Source of the DNA: Candidatus Nitronauta litoralis
GTDB lineage: Bacteria; Nitrospinota; Nitrospinia; Nitrospinales; Nitrospinaceae
Reading direction: 5' to 3'
Assembly (NCBI GenBank): GCA_015698285.1
Contig: CP048685.1
Coordinates: 1,302,001-1,366,000, forward strand
DNA length: 64,000 nucleotides
Shown here: piece by piece, positions 45,642 through 54,670 of the stretch
How the letters are laid out: every line of letters starts with the position of its first letter
Numbering within the stretch: the first letter of the stretch is position 1
Position numbers and translations under genes: made by a program
The notes under the pieces: generated by a model
The model's database searches: none
What the model was told of the DNA's origin: nothing
Seen by the model: only the letters and a program-made list of their open reading frames with translations

Positions 45642-46523
45642 TTATAGTTCCTTCCAGGATCCGATGATGCGACCGACTATCGGGTCGGGCTGTTCGCTCA
45701 GGCGGATTATCTGGACCTGGGAATTGGGGTTGATGGGTCTCAGGATAAGCCAGTCCTCTTGTCGCTCCAGATATTTAGCCGTGAGGCCCTCTTCATAAAA
45801 TACCGCATACATTTTGTTTCTGGCAATGGTTTTATCGTTACGATCGATCACGATAATGTCGCCTGAGTGCAGCATGGGCTCCATTGACTGGCCATCCACG
45901 CGGCTGGCCACCAGATTGGATCGTTTTCCTGCAGCCCGGATGTGCAGTAAAACGTAATCCTCTACGTTATTTTCCTGGATGATTGGCTGGCCGGCTGCAA
46001 TGGCGGAGTCGGTCAAGGGAATCGAGATATAGTCCTCCTTTCGGAAAGCGGGTCCTGATTTCATGCTGTCAGGCGCGACAATGCGAAGCTCGGGAGCCGG
46101 GGGAATCTCCCCAATGCGATCCCCGGCCGCATGCATCAGTGCGATACCGCTGGTTTCCTCCAGTTGACGAAGAAAACACAGGGAAATGGCACCGGAACCT
46201 TCTTCATACAGTGGCAGAACGTGTTCATGCAGCCCAAGAAAGCTGGCGAACCGGGAAGAGGACCAGCCCCTTTCCTGCCGCGCCTGGATCAAGCGGTTCC
46301 CGATTGCATGATGAAAGGAGGAGTTTTTGGGCAGGCCGGAAATCAGCCACTTCAAATCTATTTGAAAGTGATTGGCGATGAGGAAAAGGGTCTCTGCATC
46401 GGGAAAGGTGTCCCGTTGAAAAGCCTTTTTGAGCTTCTCATAGTTCAGGCCAACCTCCTGACAGAATTGAGACAGGGGGAGCTGGTTTCTCAAACAGGAA
46501 ATTCGGATAAGTACATTTTTCAT
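45642..46523 (-). CDS. LexA/CI-type repressor with two HTH domains and S24 peptidase
   Basis: A 293-residue protein. One HTH lies near residues 15-65 (LSQFCQEVGLNYEKLKKAF) and a second near 73-130 (RLIQARQERGWSSSRFASFL). The C-terminal S24 peptidase has an Ala-Gly cleavage site in AIAAGQP, the catalytic serine in DGQSMEPML and the catalytic lysine in LTAKYLE. Such repressors cleave themselves when RecA is activated by DNA damage. A tandem HTH is unusual for this family. It is divergent from the early genes at 46765, with a promoter and palindrome in between. Confidence 0.9.
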   Translation of the reverse strand: MKNVLIRISCLRNQLPLSQFCQEVGLNYEKLKKAFQRDTFPDAETLFLIANHFQIDLKWLISGLPKNSSFHHAIGNRLIQARQERGWSSSRFASFLGLHEHVLPLYEEGSGAISLCFLRQLEETSGIALMHAAGDRIGEIPPAPELRIVAPDSMKSGPAFRKEDYISIPLTDSAIAAGQPIIQENNVEDYVLLHIRAAGKRSNLVASRVDGQSMEPMLHSGDIIVIDRNDKTIARNKMYAVFYEEGLTAKYLERQEDWLILRPINPNSQVQIIRLSEQPDPIVGRIIGSWKEL

Positions 46524-46555
46524 ACGATAAAATTTATGGAAAACGGAAATTTTAA

Positions 46556-46610
46556 TTGACTATCAGGGACGATTGTACCATACTCATAATTGAGGGGACA
46601 ATATTCCCCT
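46556..46610 (+). promoter_or_regulatory. Rightward early promoter with palindromic operator
   Basis: TTGACT at 46556-46561 and CATACT at 46579-46584 are 17 bases apart, a good sigma-70 match. The palindrome AGGGGACAATATTCCCCT at 46593-46610, with perfect 6-bp arms, lies at the expected transcription start. It is the best candidate binding site for the divergent CI-type repressor. Confidence 0.65.
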
Positions 46611-46764
46611 TTCGTTAATTTTCAATAAATTAAAAGTTTGAGTGCTTTTGTTTCCTGTCGACTCTGCGGGTTCGTGCCGGTCAATATTTTAAATGGAATA
46701 CCAATAATTTAATTATAAAATTTTGGAAATCATAAAATTTTTTCGAATTTCGGGAGAGAAAAAA

Positions 46765-47199
46765 ATGGAACGAGGAAAAAGGAAATTAAGTGCAGTGAAG
46801 AGGTGTTTGAAAACCGGGGCGCGCTGGAGGGTCTGCCAGCCGGAACAAGTTAAATTGCAAACGGGTGAATGCCTGAAACGGGGTTGCGGCAAACGCGGTC
46901 TCTACCCTTTTGATGGGGGATGGCGATGTTTTTATTGTGGTCGGTACTTGTATGAAACGGGGTCGCCACTCAGAGCTTTATGGTTTCATTTTCGGCTGGC
47001 GCGGGAGTACTGGAGGATTCAATGTGCCAATGGCCGGGATTTTATCAACGGGATACCGGTGCCGGGTGTACCCGATCCATTACCCCATCGTTTGCAGAGG
47101 GATTTGTCGGATCCGGAGCCCCCGGCCTGGTTCTCGGTTTTTGTTGAAGTGGATGAAGAGGGCTTCAAACATTTTCTTAAACAAAACTATATTCATTAA
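46765..47199 (+). CDS. Putative zinc-ribbon protein of the early operon
   Basis: The ATG at 46765 (CGGGAGAGAAAAAA upstream) gives 144 residues. Four cysteines, in GECLKRGCGKRG and GGWRCFYCGRYL, form a likely zinc ribbon at residues about 36-64. The remainder is rich in aromatic and basic residues (ALWFHFRLAREYWRIQC). It is the first gene after the repressor-controlled promoter. DNA or RNA binding is inferred; no known phage regulator family was recognised. Confidence 0.55.
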   Translation: MERGKRKLSAVKRCLKTGARWRVCQPEQVKLQTGECLKRGCGKRGLYPFDGGWRCFYCGRYLYETGSPLRALWFHFRLAREYWRIQCANGRDFINGIPVPGVPDPLPHRLQRDLSDPEPPAWFSVFVEVDEEGFKHFLKQNYIH

Positions 47200-47214
47200 C
47201 GAGGTCAGGAATAT

Positions 47215-47793
47215 ATGAAGGGAAAAATGAAAGACCAGAAATTAAAAGAATGTAGGGCAGCCGGTAAAGGACGTAACTTTTGCTATGGGACTACGCGGGT
47301 CGTGCCACTGGTGGAAGCGGATCATCATTGGAAAAAGGATGGAGAGATAACTGAAAGTATCGGATTGGGAATTCTGCAGGAGATCACATTATGCAAACGC
47401 CATCATCAGGAGCTCAGCGAAAAGGGTATTTTGAAATTCTTTAAAACCTATGATCTGACGGAGTCTGAAAATTGGGAAGAAGACCTGGAGCAAGACAGGA
47501 ATATGAACTATCTGGACCCAGGAGTATTGGAAGGCGTGGCCAATTCCAGAAGAAGTGCACAGGTATCAAGCGGTTACGGATGTGTCCCGGGATATGAAGA
47601 CCTTCGGCAAGCGAATATTATCCTGGAAGAAATAGCCTTAACGGACAAGCAGCTCATGGCGATTTGTCTGGTCTTTTATGGTGGTGTCAAAAAGAAACAT
47701 GCGGCGCGTGCCATGAAAATATCGGCGCAGGCCCTTTCAGATCATATAAAAGCGGCGCTTAAAAAAATAAAAAGCAACATAAATAATTTATGA
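47215..47793 (+). CDS. HNH-like N terminus fused to sigma region 4-like HTH
   Basis: A 192-residue protein. The N-terminal part has spaced Cys and His residues (ADHHWKK, ITLCKRHHQELSEKG) as in degenerate HNH or zinc-finger modules. The C-terminal part, LTDKQLMAICLVFYGGVKKK followed by ISAQALSDHIKAALKKI, matches the HTH of sigma-70 region 4 and of phage late-transcription regulators. It starts 15 bases after the preceding gene and is probably cotranscribed. It may activate the structural genes. Confidence 0.55.
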   Translation: MKGKMKDQKLKECRAAGKGRNFCYGTTRVVPLVEADHHWKKDGEITESIGLGILQEITLCKRHHQELSEKGILKFFKTYDLTESENWEEDLEQDRNMNYLDPGVLEGVANSRRSAQVSSGYGCVPGYEDLRQANIILEEIALTDKQLMAICLVFYGGVKKKHAARAMKISAQALSDHIKAALKKIKSNINNL

Positions 47794-47858
47794 ACGACTC
47801 TTTTCAGACTCCTCATTGAAAAACTTTACAATTCACAATCTTTCTAAATTGGGATATT

Positions 47859-49790
47859 TTGCTCAAGTCAAGTCACTATTTTTTTTCGAGAAGAATTCAA
47901 CCCGAGTGGACTTTGAATATTTTACTAAATAATTTTCAGAAGCAAACTCTGTGGATATTACTTGTTGCGATCCTATTGAGTATGGTTTCCTTTCAGGTTA
48001 CGAAATTACGCCAGGAGGAAAAGTGGAAAATTGACTTCGACCATCATGTGGAAAAAGCTTCTTTGGCTCTCAGGGGTCGATTAGAAGTCAATCGACAGAT
48101 TCTCCATTTGTTACGTTCCTTATTTTATGCATCCAAACATGTAGATCGCGATGAATTCAAAATCTTTGCATCCCAAATTATTAAATCCAATGGCGGAATT
48201 AGAGCTTTGGAGTGGGTTCCCAGGGTAAAGGCAGAACATTATTTTAAATACAAACAACAGGCTATCCGTGATGGGTTTCCTCAATTTGAAACCCGGGAAA
48301 AAACAGCGGATGGGAATTTTGTGACAGCTGCCTCGCGTCCCGAATATTTTCCTGTTTTTTACATTGAACCCATGAGGGGAAACGAAAAAGCCTTTGGGTT
48401 TGATATGGCCAGTGACCCGACCCGTTTTGAATCCATGGTCACTGCACGGGATAAGGCTGAAGCTGTGGCTACAAAAAAGGTTCATCTGGTTCAGGATGAA
48501 GAAGAGCACGCAGGAGTGTTGATATTTTTACCCGTTTACGAGGGGAACAACCTTCCGAAGGATCCGGGAGGGCGTCGGGTCCGCCTTAAAGGATTTGTCC
48601 TGGGTGTATACCGGGTTGGTGATCTGGTGGAAAATGTTTTAGCTCCTATCATAAGACCGGATATGGAGTTGGCCATATTCCAGGGTGATGAAGATAATCC
48701 AGAAGACTTTTTGTTTAAAACTTTAAGCCCTGAACGGAAATTAGAAAGTCGCGAGGTATTAAATTTCTTTGGCCAGGACTGGCAACTGGTTTGGCAGGGT
48801 GATGCTTCGGGACCCAATCAGTACTTTCCGCATTTGATAGCCGGAATGGTGCTGGTTTTTGGTTTTTTATTTGCTATTGCCTTTGAATTGAACTTTTCCC
48901 GCCTCCAGGTAAAAACCCTTGTTGAAAATACTGTAGATGGAATCATCACCATGGATCAAAATTCCATAATCCGGTCATTCAATCCGGCTGCTGAGAAAAT
49001 GTTCGGGTATAAGGAGGAAGAAGTTGTGGGTCGCAAGGTCGGCCTCCTGATGCCTGTTGAGTTTGTAAATAGATATGGAGACGGTTTGGAAAGATATTTA
49101 AAAACAGGTGATAAACGCATCATCGGGACTTTGGTGGAAATCATAGGGCGAAAAAAAAACGGGCAGGAGTTTCCCATTGAAATAGGGGTCGCTGAATTTA
49201 AAAGGATGGGGAATCGGATTTTTACCGGGACCATCCGGGATATAACAGACCGAAAGAAATTGGAGAATGAACTGGAGGCGTTGTCTCAAACTGATGGCCT
49301 GACTGGAATAGACAATCGACGTTCCTTTGATATTAATATTGAAAAGGAATGGAACCGGGCGAGTCGAAACCAGGAACCCTTGTCTCTGATCCTGATGGAT
49401 ATCGACTACTTTAAGAAATACAATGATACTTACGGGCATGTTGAAGGGGATGAATGTTTGAAGAAGGTTGCTGCAGGGTTAGGGAGTAGCCTCAATCGTG
49501 CCAGTGATTTTCTGGGTCGGTATGGAGGTGAAGAATTTGTCGCCATTCTGCCGGGAATAGCATCAGAGAAAGCCCTGGAGATCGCTGAAAATATAAGAAA
49601 AACGTTAATTAATTTGAAAATTGAACATGCCTCAAGCGATATTGGGGATCACCTGACGATCAGCCTGGGAGTGGCGACCATAATAAATACCAAGGACCGA
49701 AAAATCGAGGTTCTGGTGAAGGCCGCTGACAAGGCCCTCTATGAGGCGAAACAAAAGGGTCGAAATCAAAGTGTCGCAGTACTCATTTGA
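47859..49790 (+). CDS. Membrane diguanylate cyclase, CHASE-PAS-GGDEF
   Basis: A 643-residue protein that should make cyclic di-GMP. The transmembrane helix near residues 30-48 (LWILLVAILLSMVSF) is followed by a periplasmic CHASE sensor (residues about 80-280, with FASQIIKSNGGIRALEWVPR). A second helix near 325-345, a PAS domain (VDGIITMDQNSIIRSFNPAA) and the GGDEF domain follow. The active motif is GGEEF, and an RASD inhibitory site lies five residues before it, so product feedback is likely. The TTG start at 47859 is chosen because no ATG precedes the first helix. It lies directly right of the phage cluster and looks like a host gene. Confidence 0.9.
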   Translation: MLKSSHYFFSRRIQPEWTLNILLNNFQKQTLWILLVAILLSMVSFQVTKLRQEEKWKIDFDHHVEKASLALRGRLEVNRQILHLLRSLFYASKHVDRDEFKIFASQIIKSNGGIRALEWVPRVKAEHYFKYKQQAIRDGFPQFETREKTADGNFVTAASRPEYFPVFYIEPMRGNEKAFGFDMASDPTRFESMVTARDKAEAVATKKVHLVQDEEEHAGVLIFLPVYEGNNLPKDPGGRRVRLKGFVLGVYRVGDLVENVLAPIIRPDMELAIFQGDEDNPEDFLFKTLSPERKLESREVLNFFGQDWQLVWQGDASGPNQYFPHLIAGMVLVFGFLFAIAFELNFSRLQVKTLVENTVDGIITMDQNSIIRSFNPAAEKMFGYKEEEVVGRKVGLLMPVEFVNRYGDGLERYLKTGDKRIIGTLVEIIGRKKNGQEFPIEIGVAEFKRMGNRIFTGTIRDITDRKKLENELEALSQTDGLTGIDNRRSFDINIEKEWNRASRNQEPLSLILMDIDYFKKYNDTYGHVEGDECLKKVAAGLGSSLNRASDFLGRYGGEEFVAILPGIASEKALEIAENIRKTLINLKIEHASSDIGDHLTISLGVATIINTKDRKIEVLVKAADKALYEAKQKGRNQSVAVLI

Positions 49791-49817
49791 CGAAAAGAAT
49801 ATTTTCTGAAGAAAATA

Positions 49818-50543
49818 TCAATCCATCCTGGGTTCATTTCCAAACCCGCACTCCCTCTTTAGTTTTTCCCCTGTGATCTTCTGATAGTAATCAAAACAAT
49901 CGGATCGGTCTGTTGGAACTTTTTCAACAAACGCGCTTTCGAGATATTCACCTAAAGTGGTCTCCCCATCCTGATTCCAATCCCTTTCACCCTCAACAAA
50001 ATCCTTGTTCCAGGCCGTCAGGAAGGCCTGGAAAATAAGGAGAACCCCCAGGGTTGAGATACTGATGCCGAGGAACTTTCCGACCCTTGGCAAAGGCCAT
50101 TTACCGATATAGGATTTTTTTCCACAGGTGTGGCAAAGCACACCGGGTCCGCCAAAGAAAAAGGGGAATACCAGAATGATGAACTCCGGGCCAAAAAAGT
50201 AAAAAACCACCAGGCTCAAAGCAACGGGCCAGATCGCATTAAATTTTCTGACCTGGGTGGGTTCGGTGTCAGGACTTCCACACTCGGGACAGGTGATCGG
50301 ATCCTCTAATGCGGAATCCAGTTGAGATTCTCCATCACTCTGTAATATCTGGCGGGCTTCTTCTGCACGGTCCGACGGAACCATCACCTTCACACCCCCC
50401 AGAGCCTGAGACAAGAGCCAGTCAATTGAAATAGTGTGCTCATTTCTGAGGAAGGCCGGAATGCCTGCATCACGCAAACGTTTCTGCGCGATATGCGCCT
50501 CGTAAGGCTGGGAATAGGTTCCAACTGTTTCCAGTGTTTCCAT
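49818..50543 (-). CDS. DUF2007-domain membrane protein
   Basis: A 241-residue protein. The first 70 residues (TYSQPYEAHIAQKRLRDAGI, GGVKVMVPSDRAEEAR) match the DUF2007 domain, a small fold of presumed signalling role. A CPECGSPDTEP zinc-ribbon-like segment and a later CHTCGKK pair follow, with two hydrophobic segments near residues 130-150 and 175-195. The C-terminal 45 residues carry a possible EF-hand-like loop (DWNQDGETTLGEY). It is divergent from etfB. Confidence 0.75.
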   Translation of the reverse strand: METLETVGTYSQPYEAHIAQKRLRDAGIPAFLRNEHTISIDWLLSQALGGVKVMVPSDRAEEARQILQSDGESQLDSALEDPITCPECGSPDTEPTQVRKFNAIWPVALSLVVFYFFGPEFIILVFPFFFGGPGVLCHTCGKKSYIGKWPLPRVGKFLGISISTLGVLLIFQAFLTAWNKDFVEGERDWNQDGETTLGEYLESAFVEKVPTDRSDCFDYYQKITGEKLKRECGFGNEPRMD

Positions 50544-50678
50544 ACGGCTTCCATATTTGGAAAAATTTCAGTATCTTTCTATTGTACCGGACCAGCCTTT
50601 AAAAGAAGATATCGAAAATGAAGAGTCTGCCCGGTTACTATTTTCACCTGACTCTGCGATAATACGGCAAGGAAACTT

Positions 50679-51467
50679 ATGAAGATACTCGTTTGCATTA
50701 AACAGGTTTATGATACCGGCGCCGCTTTGAAGATCCAGGATTCCAAAGTGGATGGCGAAGCGTTGCCGCGTGTGGTCAACCCCTACGATGAATTTGCCAT
50801 TCAGGAAGCGGTCAAGATAAAGCAAGCGAACCCTGAGGCCAGTATCACCGTCATTTCCCTGGGGCCAGAGAAGTTCAAGGATACGCTCCGGACGGGTCTC
50901 GCCATGGGCGCTGACGAGGCGGTTCATTTGCTCGATCCGGAATTTGACGGCATTGATTCTTCGGGTGTGGCCCACGCATTATCCCAGGCGGCTGTAAAAA
51001 AGGGTTTCGACCTGATCCTCTGTGGACGGCAAGCGGTCGATGATGATATGGCGCACATCGGTCCTGCCATGGCGGTAATGCTGGACGTGCCCTGCCTTAC
51101 GGTAATCACCAAATTGGTGTTTGCTGACGATTATCAATCCGCCACTGTCACCCGGCAAGTGGAGGGGGGATCGGAAGTTTATGAAATTGGTCTTCCCTGT
51201 GTGCTCACCTGCCAGAAGGGTTTGAACGAGCCACGCCTGCCCTCGCTGAAAGGCATCATGAAAGCCAAGAAAAAGGAAATCAACGTATGGGATGCCGCGG
51301 CTATCGGGTTTGATAAGGAAAAATACGGCGCAACAGCCAATCGAGTCCTGCAGATGGAGCTCTCTCCACCCCCTTCACGCAAGAAAGGGGTGATCCTTGA
51401 AGGGTCAACACAGGAAGCCTGCGCGGAATTGGCTCGGATTCTGCGTGATGAAGTTAAAGTGATCTAA
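50679..51467 (+). CDS. etfB: Electron transfer flavoprotein beta subunit
   Basis: A 262-residue protein with the family start MKILVCIKQVYDTGAALKI, NPYDEFAIQEAVKIKQ and the nucleotide-binding segment LILCGRQAVDDDMAHIGPAM. The C-terminal signature reads PSLKGIMKAKKKEI. EtfB pairs with EtfA to carry electrons from dehydrogenases through FAD to the quinone pool or to an acceptor. The alpha subunit, normally the next gene, is absent: the next frame is a small membrane protein that overlaps the etfB stop. Confidence 0.93.
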   Translation: MKILVCIKQVYDTGAALKIQDSKVDGEALPRVVNPYDEFAIQEAVKIKQANPEASITVISLGPEKFKDTLRTGLAMGADEAVHLLDPEFDGIDSSGVAHALSQAAVKKGFDLILCGRQAVDDDMAHIGPAMAVMLDVPCLTVITKLVFADDYQSATVTRQVEGGSEVYEIGLPCVLTCQKGLNEPRLPSLKGIMKAKKKEINVWDAAAIGFDKEKYGATANRVLQMELSPPPSRKKGVILEGSTQEACAELARILRDEVKVI

Positions 51468-51709
51468 TGGAAAATAATATGGAAGAAGCAGAAAAGGTAG
51501 TTGAAGAAGCGCAGGGAGATTCTGCCTCCGATCCAGATAGCCGGACTTCTGCGGCATCCTCCTCTTTCTGGAACCGGTACAAGGCGGAAATGGGACTTGC
51601 GGCTGTAGTGCTTTATGTTTTCCTTCTGGCGCTCGGTACTATTGGAGAATTGTTTAATGTGGAATGGATCCTCGACCTACCCCTGTTTCGGCCCCCCGGT
51701 AAATATTAG
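51467..51709 (+). CDS. Small single-span membrane protein
   Basis: An 80-residue protein whose ATG overlaps the last base of the etfB stop, so translation is probably coupled. The N-terminal half is acidic and Ser-rich, and one transmembrane helix lies near residues 45-63 (MGLAAVVLYVFLLALGTIG). It ends PLFRPPGKY. Its fixed coupling with etfB suggests a membrane partner, but no family was recognised. Confidence 0.55.
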   Translation: MENNMEEAEKVVEEAQGDSASDPDSRTSAASSSFWNRYKAEMGLAAVVLYVFLLALGTIGELFNVEWILDLPLFRPPGKY

Positions 51710-51727
51710 AAGAACAGGAGTAATAAT

Positions 51728-52132
51728 CTACTTTTGTCCGGGAATGAGATGATCAATGGGCAATCCGCGTTGCATCCTGTAATCCAGGTCGATAACAAAA
51801 GTACGCAACAGGGAATCATCTGAAGCCCGGCGGATTTCCGTTACTTCATTCGGAGATTTGCAGAGCGCGAAATAATATCCTATTTGATCTTTTTGAGATT
51901 CAATCACCTGGTCCCAGCGGTCGGTGACATAAACCACCGAATAGTCATCTTCCACCTCATCAATCAACCCCTCCTTCACTCCCTCAATGCCCATGGCCGC
52001 GCAGGCCGCCTCGTTGCCGGGATGAGGTCCTTTTTTCGGGCCGGATGGGTAATTTTCCAGGACCCACCACATCAAACCGGCTCCCAGCAGTATCCAGACG
52101 ACAATCAATTTTGATCTTAATGCATCGTACAT
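51728..52132 (-). CDS. Hypothetical protein with N-terminal membrane anchor
   Basis: A 134-residue protein. A transmembrane helix near residues 8-25 (LIVVWILLGAGLMWWVL) is followed by a Pro/Gly linker and a small soluble domain (VYVTDRWDQVIESQ, FVIDLDYRMQRGLP). It is likely periplasmic with an N-terminal anchor. It converges on the etfB unit and is divergent from creB. No family was recognised. Confidence 0.55.
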   Translation of the reverse strand: MYDALRSKLIVVWILLGAGLMWWVLENYPSGPKKGPHPGNEAACAAMGIEGVKEGLIDEVEDDYSVVYVTDRWDQVIESQKDQIGYYFALCKSPNEVTEIRRASDDSLLRTFVIDLDYRMQRGLPIDHLIPGQK

Positions 52133-52294
52133 AGCGGTGACGTATCCAGTGTCTTATCTATGTTTAGGTTAATTGGAAAACCTCACATTGCAAGGGCGGA
52201 AAAGAATACGGTGCAGGCTGTAGATCAATGTTCTTGCATTGGAAAGGATCATTGTGTTTCATAGATAAGTAATGGCCTCAAAGGAAAGTTTGCT

Positions 52295-52966
52295 ATGAAC
52301 CAGAAAATTCTGGTGGTGGAAGACGAACCGAGCATCGCCGATACTCTGATCTATACGCTGGAGAAGGAAGGGTTTGATCCTACCCGTGTAGCTACATTAT
52401 CAGAGGCGCGCGAACATCTGGCCGCGCGGTCCTACACGGCCATTGTGCTGGATGTCGGTCTGCCAGATGGCAACGGTTTCGAGTTCCTTAAAGAAATTCG
52501 CAAGGATCACTCAACACCGGTCCTGTTTTTGACGGCAAGGGATGATGAGGTGGATCGCATCGTGGGCCTTGAAATCGGTGCTGACGATTACATCACCAAA
52601 CCGTTCAGCCCGCGCGAGGTCTCGGCGCGGGTCAAAGCAATCCTGAGACGGACCACCCAGGTGCCTGAGGATCAGAAAAGTACCTTGTTCCTGGTGGAGG
52701 AGGATAAACGAATCATCCGCTTTCAGGGAAACGCATTGGAATTGAGTCGGTATGAATACGGGATATTGAGCCTGTTGCTCAAGCGACCGGGTCAGGTGTA
52801 TTCGCGCCAGCAGATCATGGAACATGTCTGGCCCGACCCGGATATGAGTTTCGAAAGAACCGTCGACACGCATATCAAAACCATCCGCGGGAAATTAAAA
52901 GAGATCAGCGATGAAGAAATCCTGGTGACCCACCGGGGAGTGGGATATTCGATCAAGGAACGCTGA
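52295..52966 (+). CDS. creB: OmpR/PhoB-family response regulator, CreB-like
   Basis: A 223-residue regulator. The receiver has KILVVEDEPSIADTL, phosphoacceptor D in AIVLDVGLPDGNG, and K in DDYITKPFSPREV. The C-terminal winged helix contains LELSRYEYGILSLLLKRPGQ and VDTHIKTIRGKLKEI. It is called CreB because a sensor kinase and a CreD-family membrane protein follow on the same strand, the order of the creBCD operon. Binding to the repeated TTCAT sites upstream of creD is inferred. Confidence 0.88.
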   Translation: MNQKILVVEDEPSIADTLIYTLEKEGFDPTRVATLSEAREHLAARSYTAIVLDVGLPDGNGFEFLKEIRKDHSTPVLFLTARDDEVDRIVGLEIGADDYITKPFSPREVSARVKAILRRTTQVPEDQKSTLFLVEEDKRIIRFQGNALELSRYEYGILSLLLKRPGQVYSRQQIMEHVWPDPDMSFERTVDTHIKTIRGKLKEISDEEILVTHRGVGYSIKER

Positions 52967-53030
52967 AGCAGATTATTTTATTTTAAAAACACTTATTAGA
53001 ACTGTTCCAAAAACCCTGGTTGGAAACCGT

Positions 53031-54461
53031 GTGAAATATTCGTCCAAAATTTTTGTCAGCATCATTCTAGTGCTGGGCCTTGGTTTCTGGGGCTACGGAT
53101 ATTGGCTGATGAAGGAAATCCGCAGTCAATATGCGCAGAGTATGGAAGACTCGCTGGTTGATTTCTCCAATGTTCTGGCCTCTTACCTGTCAGCGCAATC
53201 CAATAATGGGAAACTTTATTTTAAGGATTTTGGCGAAGCCTTTCGCAATTTCAGGAAGCTTGAATTCAACGCCAAAATACACGGCGTTTTTAAAGACAGC
53301 AGTCCCATCCACGCATACGTCACCGATGAAAAAGGAATCGTGGTTTTTGATTCGCGAGATCCCAATAACGTTGGCCAGGATTATTCCAAATGGAATGATG
53401 TTTATCTGACGTTAAGAGGAGAGTATGGTGCACGGTCAACACGGATGGACTCTAAAGACCCGTTGTCTTCTGTATATTTTATTGCCGCCCCCATCGTGCA
53501 TAGCGGAAAAATCATCGGAGTAGTATCCGTCATCAAACCGGAACAAAGCCTGCAGAAGTTTATTTCGCAGGGGCGGGAGAAGTTTTTTTCGATAGGGCTG
53601 CTGGTGGTGCTTGCGGCTTCAACGGTTGCCGTTCTGTTTTCCTATTGGCTGACACGGCCTATCCGATCGTTGTTGAAGTACGCCAGAGAGATTACTGGTG
53701 GCGGAAAAGCCCGGCCACCTAAAACTGGTTCGCATGAATTTGATAACCTCGGCCAGGCCTTCGATGAAATGAGAATTTCATTGGAAGGTAAAAAATCGGT
53801 TGAGAATTTTGTGCAGCACCTCACGCATGAACTGAAAAGTCCGCTGACTGCCATTCAAGGTGCCGCCGAGCTGTTGCAGGACGACATGCCTGCTGACAAA
53901 CGAAATCTGTTTGTCTCCAATATTGAGACGGAAACCAAACGAGCCCGCAGGCTGTTGGATGAATTGCTTTCCGTAGCTGAACTCGAAAGCCGCAGTTCAC
54001 TTAAAGATATAGAGCGCTTTTCTGTGTCCCAGATGCTACGGGAAATAACAAAATCCTTTTCTGCTTTGATCGAGAAAAAAGGTCTCCAGCTTGATATTTC
54101 TATAAAGGGTTCCAACCATTTTATTAAAGGGGAACGGTTGTTGATTCATCAGACCCTCAGCAATCTGTTGATCAACGCCATTGATTTTTCACCGGAAAAG
54201 GGAACCATTTTTATTGAGATAGACAGCGATGACCGACATATTAAAATTTCAATTCGGGACCAGGGACCCGGGATTCCCGAATACGCCCGGGAACGAATTT
54301 TCGAGAAATTTTTTTCGCTGGAACGACCCGGGACTGGCAAAAAAAGTTCCGGCCTGGGTCTCAGTTTTGTAGAGGAAGCCCTGTCCCTGCACTCTGGCAC
54401 CATCAGGTTAATCCCCACTCCAAGCGGAACCCACTTCCAGATCACAATTCCCCACTCTTAG
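53031..54461 (+). CDS. creC: Sensor histidine kinase, CreC-like
   Basis: A 476-residue kinase from a GTG start, 64 bases after creB. A transmembrane helix near residues 8-25, a periplasmic sensor of about 165 residues (KGIVVFDSRDPNNVGQDYS), a second helix near 185-205, and a HAMP segment precede the catalytic part. The phosphorylated histidine lies in VQHLTHELKSPLTAIQG. The ATPase has an N box (LSNLLINAIDFSP) and G boxes DQGPGIPE and GLGLSF. It should phosphorylate the adjacent regulator. Size matches CreC of E. coli. Confidence 0.9.
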   Translation: MKYSSKIFVSIILVLGLGFWGYGYWLMKEIRSQYAQSMEDSLVDFSNVLASYLSAQSNNGKLYFKDFGEAFRNFRKLEFNAKIHGVFKDSSPIHAYVTDEKGIVVFDSRDPNNVGQDYSKWNDVYLTLRGEYGARSTRMDSKDPLSSVYFIAAPIVHSGKIIGVVSVIKPEQSLQKFISQGREKFFSIGLLVVLAASTVAVLFSYWLTRPIRSLLKYAREITGGGKARPPKTGSHEFDNLGQAFDEMRISLEGKKSVENFVQHLTHELKSPLTAIQGAAELLQDDMPADKRNLFVSNIETETKRARRLLDELLSVAELESRSSLKDIERFSVSQMLREITKSFSALIEKKGLQLDISIKGSNHFIKGERLLIHQTLSNLLINAIDFSPEKGTIFIEIDSDDRHIKISIRDQGPGIPEYARERIFEKFFSLERPGTGKKSSGLGLSFVEEALSLHSGTIRLIPTPSGTHFQITIPHS

Positions 54462-54525
54462 AGAGACCTCTGCAGAACCCTAAAATCAAAGCAGATCGGT
54501 CTGGTAGCAATGATGGCTAACACCC

Positions 54526-54641
54526 GTCATCGCGAGCGACCAGAGGGGGCGCGGCCAAGGTATTTTTCCTAAGCTTTCGTGCCCCGAAGGGGTAGATCCA
54601 GAGGTCTGGATTACTTCGTCGCTATCGCTCCTCGCAATGAC
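54526..54641. repeat. Dispersed inverted-repeat element, family A copy 2
   Basis: It begins GTCATCGCGAGCGACCAGAG and ends CGCTCCTCGCAATGAC, inverted repeats of each other. Internal bases TTCGTGCCCCGAAGGGG are shared with the copy at 2191-2324. A leader GAGACCTCTGCAGAACCC lies about 60 bases upstream, similar to leaders of the other repeat families. It separates creC from the creD control region. Confidence 0.75.
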
Positions 54642-54670
54642 CCAATCCTTCCCGGGGGGTGCAGGACGAA

